Part shown: in pieces, positions 41,881 to 54,740 of the stretch | Layout of the letters: every line of letters begins with the position of its first letter | How positions within the stretch are numbered: the first letter of the stretch is position 1 | Assembly: GCF_026151205.1 (NCBI RefSeq) | Contig: NC_087079.1 | Location: forward strand, 7,554,635-7,618,634 | Direction of reading: 5' to 3' | Source of the DNA: Bolinopsis microptera | Lineage: Eukaryota > Ctenophora > Tentaculata > Lobata > Bolinopsidae | Length of the DNA: 64,000 nucleotides | Translations under genes and position numbers: made by a program | Notes under the pieces: generated by a model | The model's database searches: none | What the model was told of the DNA's origin: nothing | What the model saw: only the letters and a program-made list of their open reading frames with translations

Positions 41881-44075
41881 CTAGTCTGGCCAGACTGTAT
41901 CGGCAGCCCAGAGGTACTTGATCAGATTGGCCTTAAAAGTAGAAATCCGCTCTGACTGCCGGATACATACTGGTAGACTATTCCATTTCAGCATAGATCT
42001 ACGAAAGAAGCTATTTCGGAAGGCATCCGAGCAGGGCACAGTGGTACTCATGTAAGTTGAAGTATCCGACCTATCAATTATTTGAGCATTGTGCCTAGTG
42101 TATCGGGTGCCCTCTGGACGGCATAGGACTATATAGGTAGGAAGCGAAACTGGGATTATGCTATTCACTATTTTATAGAAGGTCATAAGATCGTTATAAA
42201 TAAACTTCTGCATGACAGGGAGAATATTTAGCTTCTTTTGCTCTGTAGAAAGTTTATCGTCATTATAACTCGAGTAGGGTTCACCATTGATCCATTTAAT
42301 AGCCCTCTTTTGGATAGCAACAAACTGTTGAAGATGAGTTGCAGATTGAGGGGACCATATGACAGAACAATGTTCAAATATAGACCTAATTAACGCCAAA
42401 TAGAACGATCTTTTCTGCCTTTTATCAGTAGTGAAATGACATGTTCTCTTAAGTAGTCCAAGTCTGGAGTTAGCTTTGGAAACAAGCGCTTTACATTGTG
42501 CACCCCAATTAAACCTGGAGTTTATTGCGACTCCTAAATCTGACTGAGAGGGCACAAAGTCAATATCACTTCCAGAAAGTTTATAGAAGAAGGTATTGAA
42601 TGGCAAGTTATCCAGCACGTTTCTTTGCAGGGACACAGAGAGGGCTTTGCACTTTTGTGGATGGAACTTCATTCGATTTCTCACTGACCAATCATACAAT
42701 CTATTGATGTCATTTTGGATTATGTGATGGTCAGGGTAACCAAGAATCTCCCTCCAAATTTTAGTGTCATCTGCATAAAGGGCGATATTGGTGCCTTCAG
42801 AGACACAGGAGAACATGTCATTTATAAATATTACAAACAATAGAGGGCCAAGTATAGAACCTTGAGGGACACCAGACCGAACTGGTAGAGAGGAAGACGT
42901 TTGGCCTCCTATCACTACTTGTTGTTGTCGCCCCTCAAGATAGGACTTGATAAATTTAAGCATTAGTCCATCGACTTTAAAAATATTCTTTAATTTACTT
43001 AAAATGAGGTCATGCGAAACGCTATCAAAAGCTTTCGCAAAATCAAAATATATTATATCAGTCCTGGACCTGTTGTTCAGTGCAAGTGCAAGATTGTCCG
43101 TGAAAGGTATCATTTGGGTTGTGCATGAACGTTCATTAACAAAACCGTGTTGTCGGTCATCCAACAGATCAGAACATGCAGCGTATAATGCAGTCTTTAT
43201 GCACCTTTCAAAGACTTTCATTACAAGAGATGTTAACGAGATAGGCCTGTAGTTCTCAACCGAAGACTTATCACCCTTTTTGTGCACTGGTACTACAAGT
43301 GCCAGCTTCCAATCAGGGCGTATGCATCCGCTTGAGAAAGACAGGTTAAATAAAACACTAAGTGGGTATGCAAGGCTTTGGGCACAGTTTTTGAGGACTT
43401 TCCCATGAATCCCATCAGGGCCAGGGGCCTTGTTAGGATTTAACTTTTTAAGAATCAACAGAACATCTTCTCTATTAAACACAAGACTGGAAAAACAATC
43501 ATCACGAAAATCTATGTCAATGCCATAATCGCTCTCTTGAGAAAACTGCTCATAAAAATATTCGTTAAAAAGGGCAGCTTGATCAGATGGATTGTTTCGA
43601 AAGCGATTATGATATTTAACAGTTTCAGGGATCCTGGTTGACTTTGATTTAGACTTAACGTAGGTCCAGAATTTCTTGGAGATAAGAGCATCATCGGAGT
43701 CATCCTCAACACTGAGTCTCATTTTTTCGTCCATCATATTTTTAAATTTTGTTCGAAATGCACGAAACTTTTGTTTATGCTTTTATGAGACTCAGAGTTG
43801 CTCCCCTTATGCCTTATTCTCCATTTCTCCTTATTTCGTAGGAGACGATCACATTCGGAGTCATACCATGGAGGCTGGAACTGAGACTTAATGGTCTTTT
43901 TAGGGATCCATCGGTCACAGGCTGCATCAAGAACTCCTCTGAATCGACTCCAGGCAAGATAAGGATCATTACACTCAAATATACTATCCCAATCGATGCT
44001 AAATAACTCAGAATTCAGGCCCCTAAAATTACCTTTACTATAATTAAAGATCTTTCTTTTAGGCTGCTTAATAGA
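41881..44075 (-). mobile_element. APE-type LINE, reverse transcriptase part
   Basis: A 618-codon frame (41881-43737) carries RT motifs: NKAPGPDGIHGKVLKNCA, NYRPISLTS, YFDFAKAFDSVSHDLI, SGVPQGSILGPLLFVIFIND and ALYADDTKIW, and ends PVCIRQSERISTFKANLIKY. Upstream, after a one-base frameshift near 43783, the linker continues (CDRLLRNKEKWRIRHKG, DPYLAWSRFRGVL) to about 44075. The missing endonuclease part lies at 46985-48278 on the same strand; KTKYI at the break joins KQPKRKIFN, so this is one element split by an insertion. It belongs to the CR1/Jockey-like assemblage. Confidence 0.92.
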
Positions 44076-46984
44076 GAAACAAATTTTTAGAGAAACAAAT
44101 TTGAATTTTGATCTTTATTACAGATTAAACATATCATATATAACCATAAAAGCCGCGCGTCGGCTGATTGCTTCAACTTGGATTGGTAGTAATTTCAGTT
44201 TACAGAAGCTGAAGGACGGCAGCTCAAAAGCCCCAGTGAACCATCGGAAAGATCAAGGACTCGAGTGCCAATAGTGGCTTTTTCGAACCCATTTTCGCCG
44301 ATTTGCTGTGGCCCAGATGAGCCGCGCCCTGCTGCTTAACGGCACAGGGTGGTTTTTGTTTAAATACTTATTTAAATTTAAGCGATAATTCATTTGGTGG
44401 TTTACAGTTTTTGAATCATGTTCATCATTTATTTTTCGTTCAATTATCACGTTTTTACAATTCAGTCATACCATGCATAGTCAACATTGTTGAGGCAACC
44501 AGCTTCCGCAGTTCAATAATTGGAGACCGAAAAATATAAATTGATCGAAATTTACAATTCATCGTTATCAAATATAGTCAATAATATTCTTGATTCCATT
44601 TAGTACATAATAAGTTGGTTTTATTCTCTTGCAACACTACTGCACAACAAAAACTGCGCCTGTCCACCAGCAACAGCGCAGTCATAGGTGTGCAGCCAAA
44701 GCTAGGCCACACACCCATGGCCGCGCCGGTAGGGACTACGGGTGGAAGATGAATAATTGATATTCCAACAGCATCTTGTTCCCTGCATTGTGCTGATTCC
44801 GGGAAGCATTCTGTTTACGCTCTCATCATTCTGTAGGATGAGATATCGTTCATTTAAAATTGGGTAATTATAGGCCTGTCAAGGATTGCAGCCTAATTAC
44901 GAGCTGATCAATTGCAGCTAGTTGTGCCATATAAGGGATAACTGAGGTCACGTGACATTCAGTCCTATCACGTGACCGCTAATCCTATCACGTGACCTTG
45001 ATTCGTAAAGCCTCGGGCACGTGATCACATTCGTAACGTGTCGTATGCCGACTAGGAGATTTTGTGACGTCACCAGAGCTGAAGCTACTTGATCAGGCCT
45101 TATATGGAATAATATCGTGTATCGGGTGTAATTGGACCTAATTAGAGCAGCTGAGCGCTCAATTATAGCAGCATCTGGTACCACCTTCTGAAACCCAGCA
45201 GACAGCTGGCCCAGAGAATCGAAATTAGAAGGATTTTTTATTGATGGAAATCGAAGCGGAAACCTTGTAACCCTATGTTTTCGATGACGCCGAACAAGAT
45301 TAAACAGGTTATAATTGTCCTACTCTCGTGTAAATTGCTCTAAAACGTGATTGAAATTTTAATGATGCTATCAATTGTAATACAGTTTTTACATTAAGCT
45401 GAGCGGCGTAACGGCTGGCATTCCTGGGCCGCACTCATCCCAGATTGTCATTCCGCCGCAGCTTCAATTTTTATGAATAGTACAGCCTGGGGTCCCCAGG
45501 TAGCGACTGGAACCGCTATATCTGCCTAATCTCAGTTATTGTAAATAACGAAGCCTGTGATCCGCACAATTTTACTCGACTCTTATCAGTTCACTTCTTA
45601 TCAGCGCGATCGCAGTAAGTTTTACTGTGTGCAACAGTTACATAACTGTAACTGTATAATACACATAACATTAACTCTGTAATGCACTTCAAACTGCAGT
45701 ATAAAGAGTACGCACTTCGCACAAATGACAAGAAGGTAATAGTAATACGATTTTTGGTATTAATATCTTAATATTAATAACACGGCTTGTTCGATTCAAG
45801 CCCGTTCAATGTGGTCAATACCTGATGTGCGGATCACAGGCTTCGTTATTTACAATAACTGAGATTAGGCAGATATAGCGGTTCCAGTCGCTACCTGGGG
45901 ACCCCAGGCTGTACTATTCATAAAAATTGAAGCTGCGGCGGAATGACAATCTGGGATGAGTGCGGCCCAGGAATGCCAGCCGTTACGCCGCTCAGCTTAA
46001 TGTAAAAACTGTATTACAATTGATAGCATCATTAAAATTTCAATCACGTTTTAGAGCAATTTACACGAGAGTAGGACAATTATAACCTGTTTAATCTTGT
46101 TCGGCGTCATCGAAAACATAGGGTTACAAGGTTTCCGCTTCGATTTCCATCAATAAAAAATCCTTCTAATTTCGATTCTCTGGGCCAGCTGTCTGCTGGG
46201 TTTCAGAAGGTGGTACCAGATGCTGCTATAATTGAGCGCTCAGCTGCTCTAATTAGGTCCAATTACACCCGATACACGATATTATTCCATATAAGGCCTG
46301 ATCAAGTAGCTTCAGCTCTGGTGACGTCACAAAATCTCCTAGTCGGCATACGACACGTTACGAATGTGATCACGTGCCCGAGGCTTTACGAATCAAGGTC
46401 ACGTGATAGGATTAGCGGTCACGTGATAGGACTGAATGTCACGTGACCTCAGTTATCCCTTATATGGCACAACTAGCTGCAATTGATCAGCTCGTAATTA
46501 GGCTGCAATCCTTGACAGGCCTATAATTACCCAATTTTAAATGAACGATATCTCATCCTACAGAATGATGAGAGCGTAAACAGAATGCTTCCCGGAATCA
46601 GCACAATGCAGGGAACAAGATGCTGTTGGAATATCAATTATTCATCTTCCACCCGTAGTCCCTACGCGCCGGTTAAACAACTCTATATTCAATCGTTATA
46701 TTAGGAAATTTTAGTTAATTCTTTGATCACTCTTCAGTGCCGGTGGGCAGGCGCCCCGCATAGTTGGCTTTCCAAATTTACAGTCTCAAGAAAGCCGATA
46801 CGGTAATTGAGTCCCGGAGCAGAACACACATTTAGAAAATTGAAAAATTAAAATTAAAATTAAAATAACAAATTAGAAATTAAAAATTAAAAATTACATG
46901 ACTACGAGAGTCCAGACAGGCGACAAACACACAAACCGGACGAAGAGAGGACCCACTGCTGAATTCGACATATAATGAATATAA
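44076..46984. mobile_element. Insertion splitting the LINE, itself host to a foldback element
   Basis: Removing this segment restores the LINE frame (VKTKYI/KQPKRKIFN), and AATA is present at both edges. The left edge carries a doubled 16-17-bp unit (TAGAGAAACAAATTT twice) followed by TTATTACAGATTAAACA, a string also found in the insertion at 47169-47373. Most of its length is the foldback element at 44730-46664; about 970 bases remain without coding content. Confidence 0.7.
44730..46664. mobile_element. Foldback DNA transposon with 839-bp inverted arms, hAT-like target duplication
   Basis: Left arm 44730-45568 and right arm 45826-46664 are inverse copies of equal length, with a 257-bp centre. 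The ends start TAGGGACTACGGG. CGCGCCGG flanks both sides exactly (44722-44729 and 46665-46672), an 8-bp target duplication typical of hAT elements, whose ends also often begin C/TAGGG. Each arm has four CACGTG motifs and an identical 78-codon open frame (44948-45184 minus, 46210-46446 plus) with no recognisable domain. No transposase. The apparent identity of the arms suggests recent origin or gene conversion. Confidence 0.93.
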
Positions 46985-48523
46985 TATACTTGGTCTTAAC
47001 ATCAATGTCAAATGTTATACAAAAGTGGTCGGACATACACATTTCGTTTTGATCTAAAACTTTAACATTCTTAATAAGGTTCTGAATGTTAGTGAACACA
47101 AGATCTAAGGTGTTGCCTGACTTGTGATTAGGGGAGCTAATAAGTTGTGTATGTCCGAGGTCATCAGTTAAACAAAAATTTCAGTTAAACAAAAATTTCA
47201 ATTTTATGCCATTTATTACAGATTAAACAATTTTACAATAAATCAATTTGATATTTAACGGAATTCTAATTCAATGTGCAGTATGGTTGTCACTCTTTAA
47301 ATAGATTAGATATAGGTTGACGGGGCAAAGGAGTGTGCGTGCTGTTCGCTATTGCTCACACCAAACGGCAACCTCATCAGTGAGAAAATTTACAAAGCTA
47401 GAATGTAGCTGGCAAGATGACTGACCATCTGGCCAGGAAATCGAAGCTAAATTAAAGTCCCCTACCAGAATGTGTCTTTGCAACTTTCTGGCAGATGCTA
47501 AAGTAACAAAATGTTTTTTGAAAGATTCAAAATTATCTAAGCCAAGCGTTCCTACTCTATAGAATGTAGATATGCAAAAGTTTCTTCCACACTGAGTCTT
47601 AATTATGACGGATAATAATTCAGCTTGAACACTAACCTTTGAGAACTTTAGACTCGAGATATCAATGTCTGTTCTATGGGCAATCAGAACACCACCACCG
47701 TTTTTTCTGAATTTCTTGGGCTGGGTTGCATCCACTGGATGCGATCTTAAGGATCGATCAAGCCTAAATACTTTGTATTTGTCAGGGAGTACTTCATTAC
47801 TGAGAATGGAATTTTTCAGCCATGTCTCGTTTAGAATTATGATGTGAGGCTTATGTTTGTAGATATAACCATGGAATTCATGTATCTTGGTCATATTTAG
47901 TGGTGGTGTTCCTGATGCTAGATCACGGGTATTTAGGAAACCATGGACATTATTGTAAACAACGGATAAATTTGGTCCAGGGTTCAGTAAGGAACAATTA
48001 CAAATTACTATCAGGGAAATATTAAGGAGAGATAGAAAAACCAGACCACACCTAGACATGACCCCAAGCCAGCTGCTGGTAATACCGAAAAGTAACTTAA
48101 CAGTCTGTTTCGGTGACATGGTAGGTGACAGCTCGGTTTTTGTGGTAGATAGCAATTTTACAGAAATTGCAGCTAAGGCTGTCCCAATGCCCCTCTCCCC
48201 CCTATACACAAGTTTAAAGTGTCTGAGAAAAATGGTACAAAATATTACCATAAAGTAAAGATTTATGGATGACCTCAAACATGGTACAGAGTGTATTTTA
48301 GGTTGGAGGGGAGCACTAGGTCCAGTATATTAGCATCGATAGTCAAAGAAAATATATACAAAATAACATAAAAATAAAATAGACCCAATAGAGCACATAA
48401 CATATGACGAGACAGAAGACAGGACAACAAATTTTCCCCGTTACCTCTATTACTTTTACTGATGATAACATACCTAGAAAACATACCAGTTGCAACACGG
48501 TGTTGTTGAGCTGATATTCCCAT
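46905..48523 (-). mobile_element. APE-type LINE, endonuclease part
   Basis: The frame 47349-48278 includes an apurinic endonuclease-like domain: LSVVYNNVHGFLNTRD, IIILNETWLKNSI, NGGGVLIAHRTDIDISSL and HILVGDFNLASISWPD. After a 205-bp insertion (47169-47373) it resumes with DLGHTQLISSPNHKSGNTLD, LVFTN and MSDHFCITFDI, and breaks at about 46985. Upstream to 48523 an additional short frame without domains precedes it. Confidence 0.88.
47161..47381 (-). mobile_element. 205-bp insertion in LINE endonuclease with 8-bp target duplication
   Basis: TCATCAGT occurs at 47161-47168 and 47374-47381; deleting one copy and the 205 bases between restores the endonuclease frame (LTDDLGHT). On the minus strand the insert ends with AATAAA, then a 17-bp tail unit (GAAATTTTTGTTTAACT) repeated twice. 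No coding part; a SINE-like or truncated retroelement is likely. Confidence 0.8.
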
Positions 48524-48599
48524 AAAACTTATAAGTATATTATTAACAGAATTGTGTCTCGCCGTTGTGTTTTGTTAGGTATTGTGCTATAATATGAAG

Positions 48600-49460
48600 T
48601 AACATACATTATGCTATCACTTCGTTTGAGTACATATAAATAACATCCAAATGATCAGATCCAATAGGATACTGATGCAGACAATGAAAAATTGAATTGA
48701 ATTACCACATCAGTATCCCAATGGATTAAACCACTTTGAGTGTATAATTCTGAGATAGAACTTTGCCAACACTGGCATCCCAGCCTTGGGGCTGGGATGA
48801 ATATCATAAAAGCCCCTATTGTCACACTTAGGAAATAATCTCTCGTTTCTGTTTCCAAAGCGGTCTAAGAAAGCCCAAAAAACATCAAGGTAAAACAGTT
48901 TATGCCTAGAGCAGCGATCAAAGATCAAATTATTCATAGCACAAACATTACCAGGGATTTTCTCTTGTCCGTTGGGGTGGACTGGTGGAATTGCTTGTAC
49001 AAAAACACATGCTACATGAACATGTTTCATGCTACAAAGAACATTCTTTGACATTAGGGTCATACATCCTAACTGTGACACAAACACATTTAAGACGCTA
49101 GATAAGATCTATAAAGATCACGAGAAAGAAAAGAAAGATTTGTATGAAGAGAGAGTACTTCAGTCAGAGAAAGGATCCTTTGTCCCTCTAGTCTTCACAA
49201 CCTCTGGAGGTATGGGACCGCTATACTATGCACTGTATTTGTAGATCGTGTCTCTGAGATGATAGCTGACCATAAAAAAGAAGCCAAGAGCCAAGTCAAA
49301 AATCATATCAGAACACGATTCAGATTTGATCTGTTAAGAAGTACACTCATTGCACTAAGAGGAATCAGAGGAAGATCAACGGCCCAGCATCTTGAACTGC
49401 ATGACATCTCCTTCAACCTCATCCCCCAGAAGACGAGCTTTGAGGTCTCCTAGATTTGTT
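48600..49460. mobile_element. Two abutting retroelement-derived ORF fragments
   Basis: Minus strand, 48710-49060: NLIFDRCSRHKLFYLDVFWA, FLDRFGNRNERLFPKCDNRG, DIHPSPKAGMPVLAKF, resembling the SGNH-hydrolase-like end of LINE ORF1 proteins. Plus strand, 49040-49453: KDHEKEKKDLYEERVLQSEK, GSFVPLVFTTSGGMGP, then HIRTRFRFDLLRSTLIALRG after a frame break; this pattern is common in transposon-derived hypothetical proteins of marine invertebrates. Both are incomplete. Confidence 0.55.
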
Positions 49461-49469
49461 TATGTAAAT

Positions 49470-51240
49470 TTTGATATTTTACTGTACTATTTTTTATGTT
49501 GTATATAATTTTACGGACGAAATGATCCCAGGCACCAGGGGGGACTCCCAACCCATCGCTTCGGCGGGTAGTTGACGCACCTTTCACAAGCAAGAGCCAC
49601 TTTGGTCTACTTGCTGTGAGGTGGCTCAGCTACATGGGTTTGGGGTCCCCCCTTTTTTTTCCTTTTTTTTCATGCTACCCTGATCATTATGAGCCAAAAA
49701 ATTTTTTTTTCGGTTTTCGAATTTCGATATACGATTTTGGTCTCGAGGGTTACCCTTTGTAATGCGATCTCGGAAGACAGGCCTCCCCTTCGCAATACGA
49801 CTCGGAAGCGGGAGCTCTGCTTTCGGAGGTACGTATCGAGAATGACTCGGAAGACTTCGGTAGATCGGCGAGATGCACCACTGTGCCTCACCGAGCTGCG
49901 AAGGATTGACATCGTGAATCAAATGATACCCTAATCATTCTGAGCCAAAAATATATTTTTCGGTTTTTTGAAGACCGTATACCTTAACCTACATTCGGAA
50001 GGTTGCATTGTGGATGTGATACTGATTGGTTTCATATAAGTAAAATACAATTTTTTTAAAGTAAAATACAATTTTTATTTTCCACAGAAAAATCAATACA
50101 GTACATATTGAATTATAAATATCCGATAATTCCATTAATATTCATTAAAAGTTGCTTTGTCATTTGTAAAATCAAAAACGAAAAGCCCTACGCTGAACGC
50201 GCGCGGCATTTTTTCTGCAGCTGCCTAGCTTCAAGCTTGTAGCCGCAAACATCAAAGCCGCCGCGCGCGCCCAGTGCTGGGGTGCATTCTCATTAATAAT
50301 TAAACTTGGTCAAAGATATTTATATACAATTCCTAAATTAAATCAATAATCATGTTAATATGAGTATTCAACACTACTCGACAAAAAATATTTGCCGGCC
50401 CATCAACGATTCAGTCGCCGAAACAAAAATCAAATGTTTGCTTTTTCGTTTCGGGGACTGTTTGAACTCAGTACTATATCCGACTAATCACACTTTATAA
50501 TGGTTAAAATACAAAGTAAAAAGATTTTCCTCGATGGGCCGGCATTCGCAACCGCGAAACGTTTTGAGTACGACAAACGATGACACCACCACCAGCCGTT
50601 AATTGATAAGTCCATGGGTGACGGGATAAAGTTAAAGTAAGATGTGTAATTTCATATTGCCTATCACCTATCACCTAAGTTACTTTGCACATACTGCTTC
50701 TAGTTACACGATAGCGATCTCAGTTCCCAATAACGTGTGACCCAACAGAGGGGATTGTGGAAGGACACGTACATTTTTCATTAACACGTGCCCTGATTAC
50801 CCCCTCCGTTGAGCTACTATACGAGGAACGTTGACCGCCAGTCTGTAGTCAGATCGTTAATAAATTATACTTTAAAATTGGTTGCCGGGTGATGGTGTCA
50901 GTGAGAGACGTTAAGTTAGGTGAACATTGGTACAAAAATATAATAATCTAGCAGTTTATCTCAAAGTTAAAATCACTATTTGTTAAAGTATACAAACAGT
51001 TCTATTCAAAAGAACAAAGTCCGAGAGCAAAGAGAAGATTTGGAGACTATACACGCATATGTGGGGTTTAAATTTGGTATTAGTAATTTTAGGGTTCGAC
51101 CGAAAATGTTGGTCGGTTGGTTAATAGGGAGCAGTCACTGTCATTAGAATTATCAGATTAGGAGCAACAATTAGAATCAAATTGGACATATTGTGTATTG
51201 TGTATTGTGAAATCAGTGAAAACTAGAATGGCGGTAAAAT
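49470..51240. other. Repeat-rich spacer
   Basis: A repeat family with ATTATGAGCCAAAAAATTTT and CTGTGCCTCACCGAGCTGCG occurs at 49665-49990 and in diverged form near 54900. At 50030-50090 a 20-bp AT-rich unit (AAGTAAAATACAATTTTT) is doubled, like the tails described elsewhere. No gene recognised. Confidence 0.5.
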
Positions 51241-51357
51241 GCTAGCGCGCCTTGTTATGCGCGCTAACATACTAGCTGCTGAAAATAAAGAAGTATATGC
51301 ATGATAATGTCGTTTGGCGGCAGCGCCTGCCGATACCTGGATTATATTGTGTTTAAC

Positions 51358-54300
51358 TTAGAATTTAGTGAAATTTTTGTCATTCCATTCAGCACCATAC
51401 CTGTTTTGGGCATTCATCAATGACTTTTGTAATTTATTCTTAACAGAAGAACAAGAGGAATTAAAATTAAATGAGCCAATTTTACAAAACTCATTCCACA
51501 GCCACGCTGATTTATAGATGAATTGTTTAGTTGGAGAAGGTGTGATTAACATATTGTCTTTCCTATGAGATATGGTGAACAAAGAGAACATTGAAATTGG
51601 TACTCTTGTCTTAATTATCTTAAAAAATTCCATTAGGCAACGTAGTCTATATAGGTTCTCTACAGCTAGTAATTTATGTTTTGCAAATAGAGGTTTGGTA
51701 GACTCCTTAACATAAAAATCGCAACCCAAACGTTGGGAGCCGAACGGTCTAACTCTAGCACATGTTTTGAATTTGTCTACATACCTTTTATGGTCTCCGA
51801 ATAGAATTCTTATACATTTCTTCTGAGTAATAAATAGTGGTTTTAACTGGATATTAGGAATACCTCCCCACACAGAAATAGCAAAACCGAGATGTGATTC
51901 AAAGAGAGAATGGTAAATTTGTTTATATAGTGATTCTGGTAAGCATTTCTTAATACGGTAGATACGTCCACAAGCACTGCTTAGTTTTTTGTTAAGAGAT
52001 TGTATGTGTGGTTTCCAACTTAATTTGTCGTCAATAATTACTCCAAGGAATTTAGTTTGACTAACACGCTTGATTACCTTGTTATTCATGGATAGGTAAT
52101 AGCTATCTATATCGGCGTCTAATTCATTATTGTTACGTTTATTTGGAGAGAAGTACATGTAACAGCACTTTTTTACATTAATATGTAGTAGGTTTACTAT
52201 CATGTACTTATTAACAGCCTGCAGTATTTTGTTAGCCATGTCATATACCTTATCCTTTGAGTCGGCTGCAACAAATATATTAGTGTCGTCAGCAAATAGA
52301 ACAAATTTACCTAGACTTGTTATATTACAAATATCATTTATGTACAGTATAAACAGTAGAGGTCAGAGCACACTCCCTTGGGGGACTCCAAATTCTACAG
52401 GTAATTCATCAGATTTTACATCAAGAACGTCCACAAATTGTTTTCTATTAGATAAATAACTAGAGATAAGATTTAGAGCATTTCCTCGGATACCATAGTT
52501 ATTTAATTTTGTTATTAGCTTAGAGTGGTCTAGGGTATCAAAGGCTTTAGAAAGATCTACGAAGACACCTAGTACGTGCTGCTTTTTGCTAGTTAACGAT
52601 TCAATATGTTCTACAGAATAATTAAGTGCATGACTAGTGGAATGCCCTTTTCTGAAACCAAATTGGTTTTCATGAATTATTCCCTTAGAGGTTAAGAAAC
52701 TATACAACCTAGCATATATCAGTTTTTCTAGTATTTTCCCAAAAACAGGTAGTGTCGATACGGGTCTATAATTTCCTAAAAGCTGTTCATCTTCCTTTTT
52801 GTAAATCGGACTAATTCTCCCTGTCTTAAGTTCTTCAGGAAATAGGCCTTCTTGCATGCATCTATTGAAATACTTCTTAATTACATGAATTGGTATGTCG
52901 CTTGATTTACCATTTTTTAATTCGTTTATGGTCTCTATCATTTCAGCACTGTCACAGTCTTTAAGGCCAGAGGGGGGGGGTAAATGGCACTTTTCTAGTT
53001 TTCACATATTTGATAATAGCTGCTGGAGACGAACAAGAAGAAAAAGACCGGATCAAAATCTGACCTTGCGTTCCTGAGATATCGCGCGCTAAATTTTGAG
53101 GTTTACCTGTAATTACATGTTAAGCTGGATCTTTAAACGGCTGTAACTTTTTTGACCTTTCGATTCCTTAGTTGAGAAAACCGGCCACTCCCTGATCTTG
53201 AGGTTTGGTACAGTGGTTCCTTAGACAATTATCCTCATTTATTATGTGAGCGATTTTTTTTATTTGACTCGGTCCTCGAATTATGAGGTTAACCATGTCA
53301 AAAATTCGGAAAATTTAGCTGGTTAACCTCATAATTCGAGAACCGAGTCAAATTTAAAAAATCGCTCACATAATAAATGAGGACAATTGTCTAAGGAACC
53401 ACTGTACCAAACCTCAAGATCAGGGAGTGGCCAGTTTTCTCAACTAAGGAATCGAAAGGTCAAAAAATGTGTTTTGAGATAGATGCAATTTAGTGTTTTC
53501 AAAATTTTGAATATTCACTGGAATGTATCACAGTTCGTTAGTTAGGACTTTTTATACACTTAATAACGTTTTCTTGATCAGACCTGGCCGTCCCCTAAAT
53601 GATTTTAGCCACTTTCAGTAGTTAATGTCCTTGTATTGTAAAAAATGAGGTTAACCAAGACTTCCTGTAAACACTAACTGCTTAAAATTTGGTTGTTAAC
53701 CTCGCTTTAGACCATATAACACTGGGATTGGTTTATCAATATGTTATTATATATGTAGTAAAACATTTGCACAGTATAACGATTAAGGTTTTGAGGTTAA
53801 CATGTAATTAACTGGTCAGATATTCAAAAAATGAGAGGTTAACCTCATTTTTTAGCCATTTACGGGTAAAATCTTCTACTAAAATATGGTCAGTTCAAAT
53901 CACCTTTGTCACGTGATTATAGTTGTAGGCATTGTGATACCAATAGATACCTCACTTCGATATTGTGGTACATTACATAAGTAAGAATCGTATGTATATT
54001 CCCTACGGTACCAAAATGTGATGGTTAACCTCATTTTTTTCATTTTCTCAAGATAAAAGTAAAGTCAATCAACACGTCATCTATTTAGAAATTTGCATAC
54101 CGTAAACTTACCATGAAAATAATAACTCTATCATTTGATCTATTCTCGCTATATCTAAAAGAAGAGGTTAACCTCATTTAATCACGTTTGGATATTACTT
54201 TTTCTGATAATTATGAACCTAAAATTTAGAGTTTACATTTGCTGACCGAAATAACAAAAAATTATGGCGTGTAATAAAATATGAACCTCAATTTTATTAA

Positions 54301-54740
54301 CCTCAATGTTGTATAGTCAATTTTGTGAAAATTGGTTAACCTCAATTATAAAATAAAGTTAATCAGCTACAAATATGTGAATAGCAGCAATGTTTTTGTC
54401 ATCAAAAATTAAATCGATTTAGAAAATAATATTTTGGTAGAATTTTTTGACCCCTTACCCCCCCCCTCTGGCCTTAAGATAAATACTGGATGTGATGGAT
54501 TTCGGGAGGTAGTCGGTAAATGTTGGTAAATCATATTCTTAAATAGTCATGACAATACACTTCATTAAGATTAGATGCAATGGAAGCAAAGTACTTGTTG
54601 AACTCATTTGCAATTACACGACGATTGGTTACACGCTCATTATCAATAATAAAGTTAGGTTTCGTCTGACGTATTATACTAATTATAGAAAACGTAATAT
54701 TTGGCCCTCAGATTTAAAGGAAAATGCGCAATTTGCGCAA
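51358..54740 (-). mobile_element. Second LINE, RT with one stop, split by a TTAA-flanked element
   Basis: Frames 52363-52941 and 51358-52362 are the same frame broken by a single TGA at 52363-52365, where GVPQGSVL normally continues GPLLF. Motifs: ISPIYKKEDEQLLGNYRPVS, VFVDLSKAFDTLDHSKLI and FVLFADDTNIFVA, then a long C-terminal region ending AEWNDKNFTKF. Upstream of the insertion at 52965-54473 the RT region continues with VTNRRVIANEFNKYFASIAS to about 54740, where it is 5'-truncated. Confidence 0.9.
52961..54477. mobile_element. 1.5-kb non-autonomous TTAA element with GGTTAACC repeats
   Basis: Inverted ends GGCCAGAGGGGGGGG...TAA match CCCCCCCTCTGGCC on the right, and TTAA flanks both sides (52961-52964, 54474-54477) inside the second LINE. 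The target duplication suits piggyBac-like or Kolobok-like transposases. Inside, an imperfect inverted repeat (53151-53297 against 53318-53464) and about ten copies of a motif around GAGGTTAACCTCATTTTT are spread to 54350. No transposase. Confidence 0.88.

Noticed and set aside
44948-46446. Two identical 78-residue genes on opposite strands
   Set aside because: They are the same open stretch in the two arms of the foldback element, with no domain.
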